A stretch of 64,000 nt of DNA. Origin: Bartonella sp. AU55XJBT. GTDB lineage: Bacteria > Pseudomonadota > Alphaproteobacteria > Rhizobiales > Rhizobiaceae. Positions 35,815-45,304 of the stretch are shown in pieces. How positions within the stretch are numbered: position 1 is the stretch's first letter; each line of letters starts with the position of its first letter. The notes beneath the pieces were generated by a model. It was given only the letters and a program-made list of their open reading frames with translations, ran no database searches and was not told where the DNA came from. The stretch spans positions 1 to 64,000 of the forward strand of contig NZ_JAQITC010000009.1 of assembly GCF_028618525.1 (NCBI RefSeq). Reading direction: 5' to 3'. A program made the translations under genes and the position numbers.

Positions 35815-36423
35815 TTAGGAGACCATTAACAATTCGATACCAGCTTTGTTCATTGTTTTAAGCATCGTGTTTAGGGATTCGTTTACATCAATACCAGCGC
35901 AGGCATTTAATGAAACACTGACTTTAAAACCACATTGTATGGCGTGAAGAGCAGAAAATCCAACACAAAAGTCTGTTGCTAAGCCACACATAACGAGCTT
36001 GGTAAAACCATGTTCTTTGAGATAAACTTGTAAACCTGTTGGTGTTTTTTGATCATTTTCAAGAAAGGCAGAATAACTATCCATTTTTTGATTATAGCCT
36101 TTTCTAAGGATAAGTTGTGCCTTTTCCACTCTGAGAGATGGATGAAATTCTGCTCCTTGGGTTCCTTGTATGCAATGATCAGGCCAAAGTATTTGCGGAC
36201 CATAGTCAAGATTGATGGTATCATAGGGCTTTTTTTCAGGATAGCAGGAAGCAAAGCTGCAATGATTTTTGGGGTGCCAGTCTTGGGTTAAGATAATGTG
36301 GTCAAAATGATTGATGAGATTATTGACGGCGGGTAAAATAGCATCACCTTGTGGTACTGCGAGTGCTCCACTGGGTAAGAAGTCATTTTGAACATCAATG
36401 ACGAGTAAGGCTTTTTTTTCCAT
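35815..36423 (-). CDS. pncA: Nicotinamidase PncA
   Basis: A 202-residue cysteine hydrolase that converts nicotinamide to nicotinate for NAD salvage. The triad is visible: D10 in LLVIDVQNDF, K108 in LRKGYNQKMDSYSAF and C153 in ATDFCVGFSAL. The metal site fits D48 and H50 (DWHP), H54 and H83. The cis-peptide segment CGLATDFCV is intact. It would also activate pyrazinamide. The next minus-strand gene, 36470-37006, lies upstream by 46 bases, so the two may be co-transcribed. Confidence 0.94.
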   Translation of the reverse strand: MEKKALLVIDVQNDFLPSGALAVPQGDAILPAVNNLINHFDHIILTQDWHPKNHCSFASCYPEKKPYDTINLDYGPQILWPDHCIQGTQGAEFHPSLRVEKAQLILRKGYNQKMDSYSAFLENDQKTPTGLQVYLKEHGFTKLVMCGLATDFCVGFSALHAIQCGFKVSVSLNACAGIDVNESLNTMLKTMNKAGIELLMVS

Positions 36424-36469
36424 AAATATATTCCTATAGAAGATGAGCTTTTATCGTATTTTTAAAAAG

Positions 36470-37006
36470 CTATATTTCGTCTTGAAGTTTTGAAATGACT
36501 TGCTGAATATTGATCTTATTTTTATAATTATCAAGCCAAAAGAGGGGGATAGATAAGTTTTTACAATTCATTTTATAGTTTTTTACGAAGTGTAACCACG
36601 TACCAATGGGAAGTGCACTGTCGTTATTTGTTGCGACATGTTGACGTAAAGCTTTCATGATCATTGGGCTTGGGACGTCAGATCCCATAAGGCGGCGGTC
36701 GCTTTGTAAACGTAATTTAAGCCACATCAAGGCAAGGGGCGAAGTCCATTGTTTTCCGTAACAAAAAATCGATGAAAAAAGGGAAGGGTTTTTTACTGCG
36801 TAATATAAAGCCCATAAAGCAAAAAAAGAAGGTGCATAGAGAATTGCTTTTCTTTCTGGTTCCAGATTACACTGATAGGTTGGTTTAATACGGTAAAAAT
36901 ACACTGTTATCTCTGGTATGGAAAAGAGGGGCAATGTTTGATAACATGTTTCAGGTACCGCTAAAAAAATTTGCTTTTTGCTTCGTGAGAGGATGTTTTT
37001 TTGCAT
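36470..37006 (-). CDS. Degenerate alpha/beta-hydrolase-like protein
   Basis: A 178-residue protein. The stretch ILYAPSFFALWALYYAVKNPSLFSSIF has the layout of an alpha/beta-hydrolase nucleophile elbow (normally GHSxGG, then ALxYAxxHPxLF), but the glycines are replaced, giving APSFF. Further on, SDRRLM and ALPIGTWLHFV resemble the lysophospholipase L2 (PldB) pattern. The protein is about half the usual length and lacks a recognisable acid/histidine pair. It is probably a shrunken, inactive or repurposed family member. The assignment is tentative. It is probably co-transcribed with pncA. Confidence 0.5.
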   Translation of the reverse strand: MQKNILSRSKKQIFLAVPETCYQTLPLFSIPEITVYFYRIKPTYQCNLEPERKAILYAPSFFALWALYYAVKNPSLFSSIFCYGKQWTSPLALMWLKLRLQSDRRLMGSDVPSPMIMKALRQHVATNNDSALPIGTWLHFVKNYKMNCKNLSIPLFWLDNYKNKINIQQVISKLQDEI

Positions 37007-37184
37007 TTAGAACCATACTGGGGCTTGTGAGATGAGAAAAAATGTACCAATATTAAGGCGAAAAGCTTTTGAGATGATGTAAGCTCTATTTACTGTACAG
37101 TTTCAAAAAGCGAAAGCAGTTTTTTCAAAATCCTAATCTTTAATATCGCACAATATAAAAAGAAATTTATATAAAGAGAAATTT

Positions 37185-38834
37185 ATGGCACGTCAATTTA
37201 TCTACCATATGGCTGGGCTCAACAAATCTTACGGCAATAAAAAAATTTTAGAAAATATTCATTTGTCTTTTTATCCAGATGCAAAGATCGGTATTTTAGG
37301 GCCAAATGGTGCAGGTAAATCGACTATTTTACGGATCATGGCTGGGCTCGATAAGGAATATACGGGAGAAGCGTGGCTTTCTGAAGGAGCACGTTGTGGC
37401 TATCTACCACAAGAACCTGTACTTGATGCAAGCAAAGATGTGCGTGGCAATGTGATGGAAGGTGTTGCAGATAAACAGGCCATTCTTGAGCGTTATAACG
37501 AATTGATGATGAATTATAGCGAGGAAACGGCTGATGAAAGTGCAAAGCTGCAGGATATTATTGATAGTCAGAATCTTTGGGATTTAGAAAGTCAAGTGGA
37601 AATGGCAATGGCTGCTCTTGGTTGTCCACCAGCTAAGGGGGATGTGACAAAACTTTCGGGTGGTGAAAAGCGGCGTGTGGCGCTTTGCAAATTGCTTTTG
37701 TCAAAACCTGATTTGTTGCTTTTGGATGAACCGACAAACCATTTAGATGCTGAAACGACAGCTTGGCTTGAAAGGCATCTGCGTCAATATCCTGGCGCCG
37801 TGCTTTTGATAACCCATGATCGTTATTTTCTCGACAATGTCACGGGGTGGATTTTGGAGTTAGATCGCGGTAAAGGTATCCCTTATGAGGGCAACTATTC
37901 CGCTTATTTGGGGGCTAAAGCTAAGCGTTTGGCTCAAGAAGGGCGTGAAGAGGCTGCGCGTCAACGTGCTTTATCGCGTGAAAAAGAATGGATTGCTTCT
38001 AGTCCAAAAGGGCGACAAGCAAAGTCAAAGGCGCGGATTAAAGCTTATGATGAGTTGGTTCAGGCAGCACATGAGCGCCGTCCTGGAGAGGCGCAAATCA
38101 TTATTCCTATAGGAGAAAGATTAGGACAGGTTGTCATTGAAGTTGATCATCTCTCTAAAGCTTATGGCGAGCGTGTGTTGATTGATTCTCTCTCTTTTAA
38201 GCTTCCTGCTGGGGGCATTGTCGGTGTTATTGGGGCTAATGGTATGGGAAAGTCGACCTTGTTTAAAATGTTGACAGGACAAGAACAGCCCGATTCAGGT
38301 CAAATACGGATTGGTGAAACAGTTAACATGAGTTATGTGGATCAGAGTCGCGATTCCTTGGCAGGGGATAAAACTGTTTGGGAGGAGATTTCTGGTGGAA
38401 ATGACATTATTAAGTTAGGCAAATATGAGATGAATAGTCGTGCTTATTGTGGGGCTTTTAATTTCAAGGGGGCTGATCAACAGCAGAAGGTGGTAAATTT
38501 ATCAGGAGGTCAGCGCAATCGCGTCCATTTGGCAAAACTTCTAAAAGAGGGGGGGAATGTGCTTCTTCTTGATGAACCGACAAATGATCTTGATACTGAA
38601 ACATTGGGTGCATTGGAAGATGCTTTGGAAAATTTTGCTGGTTGTGCAGTGATCATATCGCATGATCGTATGTTTCTTGATCGATTGGCAACGCATATTT
38701 TAGCCTTTGAAGGTGATGGTCATGTGGAATGGTTTGAAGGAAATTTTGCTGAATATGAGGCTGATAAAGTTCGCCGTCTTGGGGCTGAATCCCTTAACCC
38801 TAAACACACAAATTATAAGCCTCTTACACGCTAG
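37185..38834 (+). CDS. ettA: ABC-F translation factor EttA
   Basis: A 549-residue soluble ABC-F protein with two ATP-binding cassettes. Cassette 1 has GPNGAGKST, signature LSGGEKRRVALCKLL and LLLLDEPTNHLDAET. Cassette 2 has GANGMGKST, signature LSGGQRNRVHLAKLL and LLLDEPTNDLDTET. The linker between holds the charged P-site tRNA interaction motif region. Length and sequence fit EttA, which gates the first elongation step at the ribosomal E site in response to energy state. It has no membrane partner, as expected. It is monocistronic. Confidence 0.95.
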   Translation: MARQFIYHMAGLNKSYGNKKILENIHLSFYPDAKIGILGPNGAGKSTILRIMAGLDKEYTGEAWLSEGARCGYLPQEPVLDASKDVRGNVMEGVADKQAILERYNELMMNYSEETADESAKLQDIIDSQNLWDLESQVEMAMAALGCPPAKGDVTKLSGGEKRRVALCKLLLSKPDLLLLDEPTNHLDAETTAWLERHLRQYPGAVLLITHDRYFLDNVTGWILELDRGKGIPYEGNYSAYLGAKAKRLAQEGREEAARQRALSREKEWIASSPKGRQAKSKARIKAYDELVQAAHERRPGEAQIIIPIGERLGQVVIEVDHLSKAYGERVLIDSLSFKLPAGGIVGVIGANGMGKSTLFKMLTGQEQPDSGQIRIGETVNMSYVDQSRDSLAGDKTVWEEISGGNDIIKLGKYEMNSRAYCGAFNFKGADQQQKVVNLSGGQRNRVHLAKLLKEGGNVLLLDEPTNDLDTETLGALEDALENFAGCAVIISHDRMFLDRLATHILAFEGDGHVEWFEGNFAEYEADKVRRLGAESLNPKHTNYKPLTR

Positions 38835-39510
38835 AATTTCTTATCTTATTGGAACTTTATTGAAAAAATAGTGTGTTTTTGTATTTATGACTTCATCAAT
38901 AAAGTCGTGTGTCTTGCGTGGAGGTTTTTATTCATTGGAGAGAGGAGAGACCCTTTATGAGTCCATGGTGTAAATAAAGTCATTCTCTTCGTGATATAGC
39001 TGTCCTTGCTTGTAAAATGGCCATGAAGAGGGAGAATCTTTTTATGGAAAATGCCATTCTATAAATGTTCAGGTCGTTGAGCTTAAGTCTTACTTAAAAA
39101 GCGACAAGCTAAACCGTTCTATTATTTATTTTCCCTCCATGTTGGATCATTTTTGTTTTGAAATAGCTATAAGAGGCATTTCATTTACCTTTATGTTTTT
39201 TTATCCATAGGTCGCCGTTTCTGAGGGGCAAGAGAATGGTTTTGTTTGATTTACCATGAAATAGGTTTGAAATGAAAAAAATTACGCTACTTTAGTTTTT
39301 TATTTAGGTTGTAAATTATGGATTACTATTATAAATCAATATATTATAATTTCTTTTGGGCAATTGGATAAGATTTGTTCATCTTTTACAGGGGCCTATT
39401 TTTTTCATAGTATGATGAAATAGCGGGAACGAAATATATAAGAATATGCGTATTATGCTTGACTTTTGTCCCTATAAACAAATCTTTATAGGAATGTTTA
39501 AGGGGTAGTT
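38835..39510. other. Long gap upstream of ArsR-methyltransferase gene
   Basis: No intact gene. A short frame at 38978-39064 reads SLRDIAVLACKMAMKRENLF and could be a gene relic, but I cannot place it. The clearest element is the dyad at 39471-39492. Confidence 0.35.
39471..39492. promoter_or_regulatory. Dyad upstream of the ArsR-type gene
   Basis: CCTATAAA (39471-39478) and TTTATAGG (39485-39492) form a perfect inverted repeat with a 6-base spacer, ending 18 bases before the start codon. Size and position suit an autoregulatory site for the ArsR-type protein encoded next. A leader hairpin is the alternative. Confidence 0.5.
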
Positions 39511-40449
39511 ATGAAAAAAAGTACAAGTTTAGATGCAATGATTGTACTGCTGAAAGCGGTTACAGAAGTGAGCCATTTACGTGTTCTCAGACTCTTAAAT
39601 CATGAAGATTTAACAATTCCTGATTTTATTTTTATTCTTGATCAGTCGCAAGCGTGTATATCACGACATTTGTGTTTATTGTACGAAGCACGATTGATTG
39701 AGCGTTATCAGAAGGGAGGTTGTCTTTATTTTAAGCTTTGTCATGATTTTTGGAGTAAAGATATTGTGATGAGCATTCTTTCGGCTTTGCCAAAGCATGA
39801 TATGTTGTTAGCGCACGATTTAGAACGTTTGAAGAATGTCAAAAAGCAGCGTCAAAAAACGAGGAAGAAACATTTCTTACAAAATACGTCGCAATGGGAT
39901 GTCTTGCGATCGTCCTATGTGGCAGATCAAGGTGTGGAAAATGCTTTACTTAAAATCGTGGGTGATAAGCCATTTCAGACGATGCTGAGTATTGGGATGG
40001 GGGGAGATTCTCTCTTAAAATTGTTTTCAGATCTTTATACGCATGCGGTTGAAGTTGTGCTTGATCGTGATGTTTTGCATTTGCCTGTTGGAGAGACAAC
40101 TTTTGATTTAGTTATTCTTCATTGGGTTTTACATTTTCTTGAAAACCCTGAAGTGGTTCTTCATAAGATATCAGGTGTTTTGCGTCCTCATGGGCGTTTA
40201 TTGATTGTGGATTTTTGTTATCATAAAGTCCAGTCTTCACATTCTGATCAAGCGCCTATGCATTTTGGATTTTCGGCTTCACAAATAGAACAATGGCTTA
40301 AAAATGCGGGACTTGTTTTAGAGCAAACCATTTGTCTTACGCCTATACAAAATAAAAACAGTGAGGCGTGTGTGGTGACAATTTGGCTTGCTCGTGATCC
40401 GCGTTTATTGGTTGATGATATTCAAGATAAACAAATCGATTTTGCATAA
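39511..40449 (+). CDS. ArsR-type regulator fused to SAM methyltransferase
   Basis: A 312-residue two-domain protein. Residues 1-90 are an ArsR-type winged helix (HLRVLRLLNHEDLTIPDFIFIL, then QACISRHLCLLYEARLIERYQKGG). Residues 125-300 are a class I methyltransferase with glycine-rich SIGMGGDSLLKLF, FDLVILHWVLHFLENPEVVL and LRPHGRLLIVDF. In Rhizobiales this fusion often sits upstream of metF and is tied to methionine metabolism; no metF is adjacent here. The glycine-rich motif is somewhat eroded. A dyad just upstream suggests autoregulation. Confidence 0.85.
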   Translation: MKKSTSLDAMIVLLKAVTEVSHLRVLRLLNHEDLTIPDFIFILDQSQACISRHLCLLYEARLIERYQKGGCLYFKLCHDFWSKDIVMSILSALPKHDMLLAHDLERLKNVKKQRQKTRKKHFLQNTSQWDVLRSSYVADQGVENALLKIVGDKPFQTMLSIGMGGDSLLKLFSDLYTHAVEVVLDRDVLHLPVGETTFDLVILHWVLHFLENPEVVLHKISGVLRPHGRLLIVDFCYHKVQSSHSDQAPMHFGFSASQIEQWLKNAGLVLEQTICLTPIQNKNSEACVVTIWLARDPRLLVDDIQDKQIDFA

Positions 40450-41129
40450 ATCACGTTTGTTAATGTGCAGTATTCTCCGGTTTCCTAAATAACATATAGG
40501 GATGCGTTGGCTATTGTAAGGTAGTTTATCGTTATTGGGAATGATTATAGGGTATGATTCGAAATAAATACCTTCAGAGGTTTCATTTTTTCGTAAGCTG
40601 TTTCAATTCTTTATTGATGTTGTTGCGTAAGAGATTTTACAATATTTTTAAAGGATCATTTTCAGAAATTTTCATGAAGATAGATAAGATTTTTTCTCTA
40701 ATTTATTGTTTTTATTTAAATAATTCATCTGTTCTTTTGAACAGGTGTTTCTGCTTTTATTGTATAAGGCTTAAAGACGACGTTTTTCTTTTGTGGTGAT
40801 CGCTGCTGGGCTAGTGATTCTGCTGATTCTATTTTTTATAGGGCGAATATATACAGATTACTTATTTTTTAATGATGATCATCAGGGTTGTAAAAGAAAT
40901 TATTATAAAAATTATAATGGTTGTAGATTCTGATTGACGCCTATTGAAATAAAATTGCTTCAAATTGGGTCATTTTGAATTTTTTTTGCCTAAATTTCAC
41001 CATTTTTAAACAATTTATAATTCTTTTGTGTTTTTTTTCGTAGAAGATAATAAGAATTTCTTGTTGTTTAAAGCATTTTATTCCATAGCAAGAATATTGC
41101 ATCGGCTCTCTTAGTGGTTGATGCGAGAA
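40450..41129. other. Gap before the small RNA
   Basis: AT-rich without a convincing gene. An 81-codon frame at 40554-40799 is Phe- and Cys-rich, lacks a ribosome site and is not counted. The promoter of the small RNA at 41130 should be within the last 60 bases, but I could not define it. Confidence 0.35.
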
Positions 41130-41217
41130 GACGATCGGGGAACCTCCTCCCCCCCCCCCGCGTGGATCCCCTAGATTGTCTGGCCTGACTGAGGATTTCC
41201 TCAGTCAGGTTTTTTTG
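41130..41217 (+). ncRNA. Small RNA with CCUCCUCCC loop (cuckoo/CcsR-like)
   Basis: Two hairpins in 88 bases. The first stem pairs GACGATC-GGGGA (41130-41141) with TCCCC-TA-GATTGTC (41167-41180), with a 2-base bulge. Its 25-base loop holds an exact CCTCCTCCC at 41143-41151, running on into a tract of 11 C. The second is a strong terminator, CCTGACTGAGG (41184-41194) with CCTCAGTCAGG (41199-41209) and seven T. An anti-Shine-Dalgarno CCUCCUCCC in a hairpin loop before a terminator is the defining layout of the alphaproteobacterial cuckoo/CcsR RNAs. The upstream start is uncertain. Confidence 0.75.
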
Positions 41218-41433
41218 TAAATTGTTTTTAGGGCTTGGTAAGGTGTTTCTAGGGGCCTTAAAAGGTGTAAAATTTATTATTACGTAGCATGTAGTCTTAG
41301 GGGGATAAGAGTTCGTTGAGTGGTTCGTGTTATCGTGTTCATTTTCAATAATGAGAGTTTTTCTTTATTGAAAAGTCGTTGAATGCTATAAAGAGAATCT
41401 GTGTTTGATTCTGTAATCTTTAGGTAAGAGATA

Positions 41434-41814
41434 ATGGGATTTTTCTCCAGTCGTATTGCTTTCATTTTATTTATGTTTTTTATTTTTGGTGTGAGCATTT
41501 TTGCTTCTCGCAGTGTTGTGAGTCATAAGTTTTTTTCCGGCTACGTATCTTCTTCTTCTTCTCAGCAGGTTGAGGTAACAGAGGCGTTATTGCTAGAGAG
41601 ATGGGCGATGGCTTTTCCAGATGTTATTGAGCGCCTTTCTAAGATGAGTCCTCAGCAGCAAGAGCTGTTTATTGAGCAAGTACGTCGCGATGCGGTTTCA
41701 TTTGCTTCTGAAAGTGGTCAGAGTCGTGAAGAGGCCTACAAGTTTGGCGAAACTGTCGCTATGGCTCTCTTAAAAGCGATGTCTCGTCCTTCCATTGCTA
41801 ATGCTTATTTTTAA
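41434..41814 (+). CDS. Hypothetical small exported or membrane-anchored protein
   Basis: A 126-residue protein with an uncleaved signal anchor or signal peptide (about residues 8-25, FILFMFFIFGVSIFASR). A Ser-rich linker follows, then a helical domain (about 48-126) containing RWAMAFPDVIERLSKMSPQQQELFIEQVRRD. The soluble part should be periplasmic. GTAAGAGA precedes the ATG weakly. I do not recognise the family. A hairpin TTGCGATCA/TGATCGCAA at 41915-41941, about 100 bases downstream, could be its terminator although the T-run is poor. Confidence 0.65.
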   Translation: MGFFSSRIAFILFMFFIFGVSIFASRSVVSHKFFSGYVSSSSSQQVEVTEALLLERWAMAFPDVIERLSKMSPQQQELFIEQVRRDAVSFASESGQSREEAYKFGETVAMALLKAMSRPSIANAYF

Positions 41815-43059
41815 TTATTTTTTTAATCATGCTTTTGGATTTGATTTTAAGGGGTAGAGCTTTTTGTTACGTTTTGAAAAGCACGAGGGAAATAATCAGA
41901 ACATAAGGAAAAGGTTGCGATCATTACAAGAGTGATCGCAAGTTTATTGAGGGCACTTCAGGTTAGCTGCATCAATGACAAAGGAATAAAAAATAGCTTA
42001 TATTTTTTAGAAAAGCAAAGATATGAATTGTTATAACAAAACATGTTAAGCGGATTTTAGGATGTTTATTCGTTGGTATGATTTGTAAAGATAAGGTGCA
42101 AGACTGATAAGATGCCAATCTGGAATTAAGTAAAAAATATTTAGATGAGGAGGAGAGGTCTCTTTTCCTTCAGAAGTCTTTGAGAGTGTAGCATTTTCGA
42201 GAAGTAAAAAACAAATAAAAGTGATCGTTAAGCTCTGTTATAGCAACAAAGAGGGTTATAATTTTTTCTAGCATATCGTTTTATAATTGTTATTTATCCT
42301 TTTACATGTGAAGTGAAAATCTCGAATATTTTGGAATTCTCTTGTTTTCAATCTGTTAAGAAATCAAAATCAGTTTTTTTATACAACACAAAGCGGGGGG
42401 CTTTTGTGGATAAAAACCCTTTTTAGAAAGAAGTAAAAAGCTTCTTTGAGTTATCTCAAAGACCAAAAGCTGTTGCCATATTTTGAATTGATAAAGAGTA
42501 TGAAGGTTTTGGTATATTTATGAGCTTTTTATGCACGATGCTGGGGTGAGAGATTGGTTTTGGTTAATGGTTTATTGACGATAAAGAGTGTTGCGGTCAT
42601 TCATTGGCGCGTGAGAAGCATGGATAACGGTTTTTATTTTTTGTGAAACTTGTGCGATATCGAGGATCTTCAGTAAAGATGATTCTGTCTCTATTTCTTT
42701 GTGGAATTGATCTCAATAAAGAATTTGCTCATTGTCTGTAAAAAAATATTATGCCTATTTAAATTGCTATTTTTGTTCTATAAAAATTGAGCGATACAAT
42801 AGCAATAACAGAAATGGATAGAGTATATCATTTTATTGAATATTCTATAAGATTAAATATAGTCTCTTTATTTTTTTTATTTTATAATATAGGAAATCTA
42901 TAATTTGTGCATAAAGAGATTTTCTTTTGTTGCAGAATTTTATCTTGAAATTGTCTTAGTATTTCCTTTTTAAAGCCGTTCTTTTGCTTTCTTTTTTTGT
43001 ACAATACGCTCGCAAATTATTTGCGGATAGAATTTGAGAATGTTGTGAAGAGAAAGAAA
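41815..43059. other. Longest gap, about 1.2 kb
   Basis: Apart from the hairpin at 41915-41941, it has two overlapping, mutually exclusive hairpins at about 42427-42466 (AAAGAAG/CTTCTTT versus CTTTGAG/CTCAAAG). A minus-strand relic is noted at 42572-42712. No intact gene was found. Confidence 0.35.
42572..42712 (-). pseudogene. Possible gene relic
   Basis: A minus-strand stretch of 46 codons reads HKEIETESSLLKILDIAQV, then SQKIKTVIHASHAPMNDRN, and ends in a stop. The amino-acid mix looks protein-like compared with the surrounding AT-rich sequence, but there is no start or ribosome site and no family I can name. Confidence 0.2.
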
Positions 43060-43569
43060 ATGCAATTTTTGAAAATCTTGTTAAATACAGCGTGTGCTGT
43101 ATTTTTTGTATTTGATATAAGCTGGACTCATAGTGCTTTAAATTTTGCAGAATCAAAAGAAGGCTCAGTGATTGTTGCTTCTAAGACACCTGCTCGTCCT
43201 TATGAGTTTCTTATTCAGAAACTTGCAACTAAGCATAATGTTCCCGTTAATTTAGCACATGCTGTTGTAAAAGTTGAAAGTAATTATAAGGCGGGCATAA
43301 AAGGGGCGGCGGGCGAAATAGGTTTGATGCAAATAAAACCCTCTACGGCACGAGGCTTGGGCTTTAGTGGTTCTGTAAAAGATTTGTACGATCCTGCAAC
43401 CAATCTTGAATATGGTATGCGTTATTTAGCACGGGCCTATAAACTCAGCGGAGGAAGTACGTGTGGTACAATCCTTAAATATAACGCAGGTCATGCAGCA
43501 AAAAAAATGAATTCCATTTCGGCGAAATATTGCGCAAAAGTGAAAATGTATTTGGCTTCATTAAAATAA
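43060..43569 (+). CDS. Lytic transglycosylase, SLT type
   Basis: A 169-residue exported muramidase. The signal peptide occupies the first 25-30 residues. The SLT domain has the catalytic glutamate in VVKVESNYKAGIKGAAGEIGLMQIKPSTARGLG (written here in its two halves: VVKVESNYKAG and GEIGLMQIKPSTARGLG), then YDPATNLEYGMRYLARAY and the YNAG motif. It should cleave the MurNAc-GlcNAc bond of peptidoglycan. I chose ATG 43060; an in-frame TTG at 42997 would add an unlikely leader. It sits just upstream of rnpB and the cell-wall cluster. Confidence 0.9.
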   Translation: MQFLKILLNTACAVFFVFDISWTHSALNFAESKEGSVIVASKTPARPYEFLIQKLATKHNVPVNLAHAVVKVESNYKAGIKGAAGEIGLMQIKPSTARGLGFSGSVKDLYDPATNLEYGMRYLARAYKLSGGSTCGTILKYNAGHAAKKMNSISAKYCAKVKMYLASLK

Positions 43570-43651
43570 AAACGTCTTTTGAAAGGGATTGGCTATAAAA
43601 TATTTTAAGATGCTATTTTCACGGAGCAAAAAATGTTTTATAAGTTAGTGC

Positions 43652-44040
43652 GTCAGTCGGCTGGGCAGCCGCGCTTGTCCAATACTGAAAAGCGGCAGGT
43701 GAGGAAAGTCCGGGCTCCATGGAAAGACGGTGCCGGGTAACACCCGGCGGGGGTGACCCTAGGGAAAGTGCCACAGAAAGTAAACCGCCTATTTTTATAG
43801 GTAAGGGTGAAAGGGTGGAGTAAGAGCCCACCGCGCATTCAGTAATGAATGTGGCAAGGTAAACCCCACCGGGAGCAAGACCAAATAGAAATGACGTGCA
43901 AGATTTAATTTGCAGCCGATTTCCGGGCGAGTCATTCGGGTAGGTTGCACGAGGCGGGTGGTAACATCCGTCCTAGATGAATGGTTGCCATGTAAAGTAC
44001 AAGCTTTACTATACAGAACCCGGCTTATAGGCCGACTGAT
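43652..44040 (+). ncRNA. rnpB: RNase P RNA, bacterial type A
   Basis: The catalytic RNA of RNase P, which trims tRNA 5' leaders. The P1 stem pairs CAGTCGG (43654) with CCGACTG (44032). The universally conserved CR-I block GAGGAAAGTCCGGGCTCC is at about 43701-43718, and AGACCAAATAG with the downstream GGGTAGGTTGCACGAGGC holds the other conserved cores. A conserved P4 half lies near ACAGAACCCGGCTTA at the 3' end. Length about 389 bases is normal. The location upstream of rsmH is common in Rhizobiales. Confidence 0.95.
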
Positions 44041-44305
44041 ATTTCATGATGATCTGCGATATTTGATAAGATCAATGACATATAGGCTTTTATGAAGTCT
44101 GTGTTTGAAATGGATACTTGAATAAAGAGCATTTAAAAAAAATTATAACATTTCTTTAAGTATAATACGTTAGGATGTGTTTTGGGATAGCTTTAACTTT
44201 TTTCGTTCATAGGGATTCATATGAAAGTTAAAGGTTGAGTTTTTCTGATCGGTTGCCATGAAAGAGCTGTTGATTTGAAATAGCATAACTTCAAGACGGA
44301 TTATT

Positions 44306-45304
44306 TTGACAAAACAGGATCAAAGAGCTGAACGCCATATTCCAGTGTTGTTGCAGCCAGTTTTGGCTGGGCTTATGCCATTGGTTGGAGCAAAAGTGAT
44401 TGATGGCACCTTTGGAGCTGGTGGTTATACGCGCGCCTTGTTAAAGGCAGGGGCACAAGTGATTGCTCTTGATCGTGATCCGCATGCTATTGGTGCCGGT
44501 CAGCCCCTCGTTGATGAATTTTTTCCACGACTTCGTTTGGTTCATATGGAATTTTCACAGCTCGATCGTGTCGTTGAAGAGAAGGTGGATGCGGTTATTT
44601 TGGATATTGGTGTCTCTTCAATGCAGCTTGATGAAGCAGAAAGAGGCTTTTCTTTTCAAAAAGATGGTCCCTTGGATATGCGAATGGCACAGACCGGTTT
44701 TACAGCGAGTGATGTTATAAATCATTTAAAAGCAAGGGATTTAGCGCGTATTTTTAAGATCTTAGGAGAAGAGCGTTATGCAGGGCGAATTGCACGAATG
44801 ATTGAAAAGCGTCGTGTTATTCAGCCTTTTTTGCGTACAGGTGATCTTGCGCATGCCATTGAGGTGTTGGTCGGGCGAAAGCCTGGAGATCGTATTCATC
44901 CTGCAACACGGGTATTTCAGGCTCTTCGTATCTATGTTAATGATGAAATTGGTGAATTAGCGCGTGGTTTATTTGCTGCTGAACGCGTTTTAAAAGCTGG
45001 AGGCCGTTTGGGGGTTGTCAGTTTTCATTCTCTTGAAGATCGTATGGTGAAAAGATTTTTTGTCTCTCGTTCTGGAGAAGGTATGAGATCACGCCATTTA
45101 CCTGAAATAAAGCATTCTCCAGCAACATTTTTCCCTTTGTTTAAAGGGGGAATAACGGCAAATAAAGAGGAATTACAGCAGAATCCTCGTTCACGTTCTG
45201 CAAGATTGCGTATGGGGGTGCGGACTGATGCAGAAGCTCTTGGGGAAGATATGAAATTATTTGGTTTAGCAGAGATTGCCGGTTTTGAAAGTGGCAAGAA
45301 ATGA
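44306..45304 (+). CDS. rsmH: 16S rRNA (cytosine-1402 N4) methyltransferase RsmH
   Basis: A 332-residue SAM enzyme (MraW) that modifies 16S rRNA C1402. Motifs: [16 protein letters not shown]-binding [20 protein letters not shown] and [24 protein letters not shown], with [18 protein letters not shown] near the C-terminus. The start appears to be TTG 44306, with GGA at about 7 bases, as no ATG fits. It opens the division cluster. mraZ, which usually precedes it, is missing: the 265 bases before the start are too few for it. The stop overlaps ftsL by ATGA. Confidence 0.94.
   Translation: MTKQDQRAERHIPVLLQPVLAGLMPLVGAKVIDGTFGAGGYTRALLKAGAQVIALDRDPHAIGAGQPLVDEFFPRLRLVHMEFSQLDRVVEEKVDAVILDIGVSSMQLDEAERGFSFQKDGPLDMRMAQTGFTASDVINHLKARDLARIFKILGEERYAGRIARMIEKRRVIQPFLRTGDLAHAIEVLVGRKPGDRIHPATRVFQALRIYVNDEIGELARGLFAAERVLKAGGRLGVVSFHSLEDRMVKRFFVSRSGEGMRSRHLPEIKHSPATFFPLFKGGITANKEELQQNPRSRSARLRMGVRTDAEALGEDMKLFGLAEIAGFESGKK

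Noticed and set aside
43619..44095. Several 60-70 codon frames inside rnpB
   Set aside because: The region is RNase P RNA; the frames are accidental.
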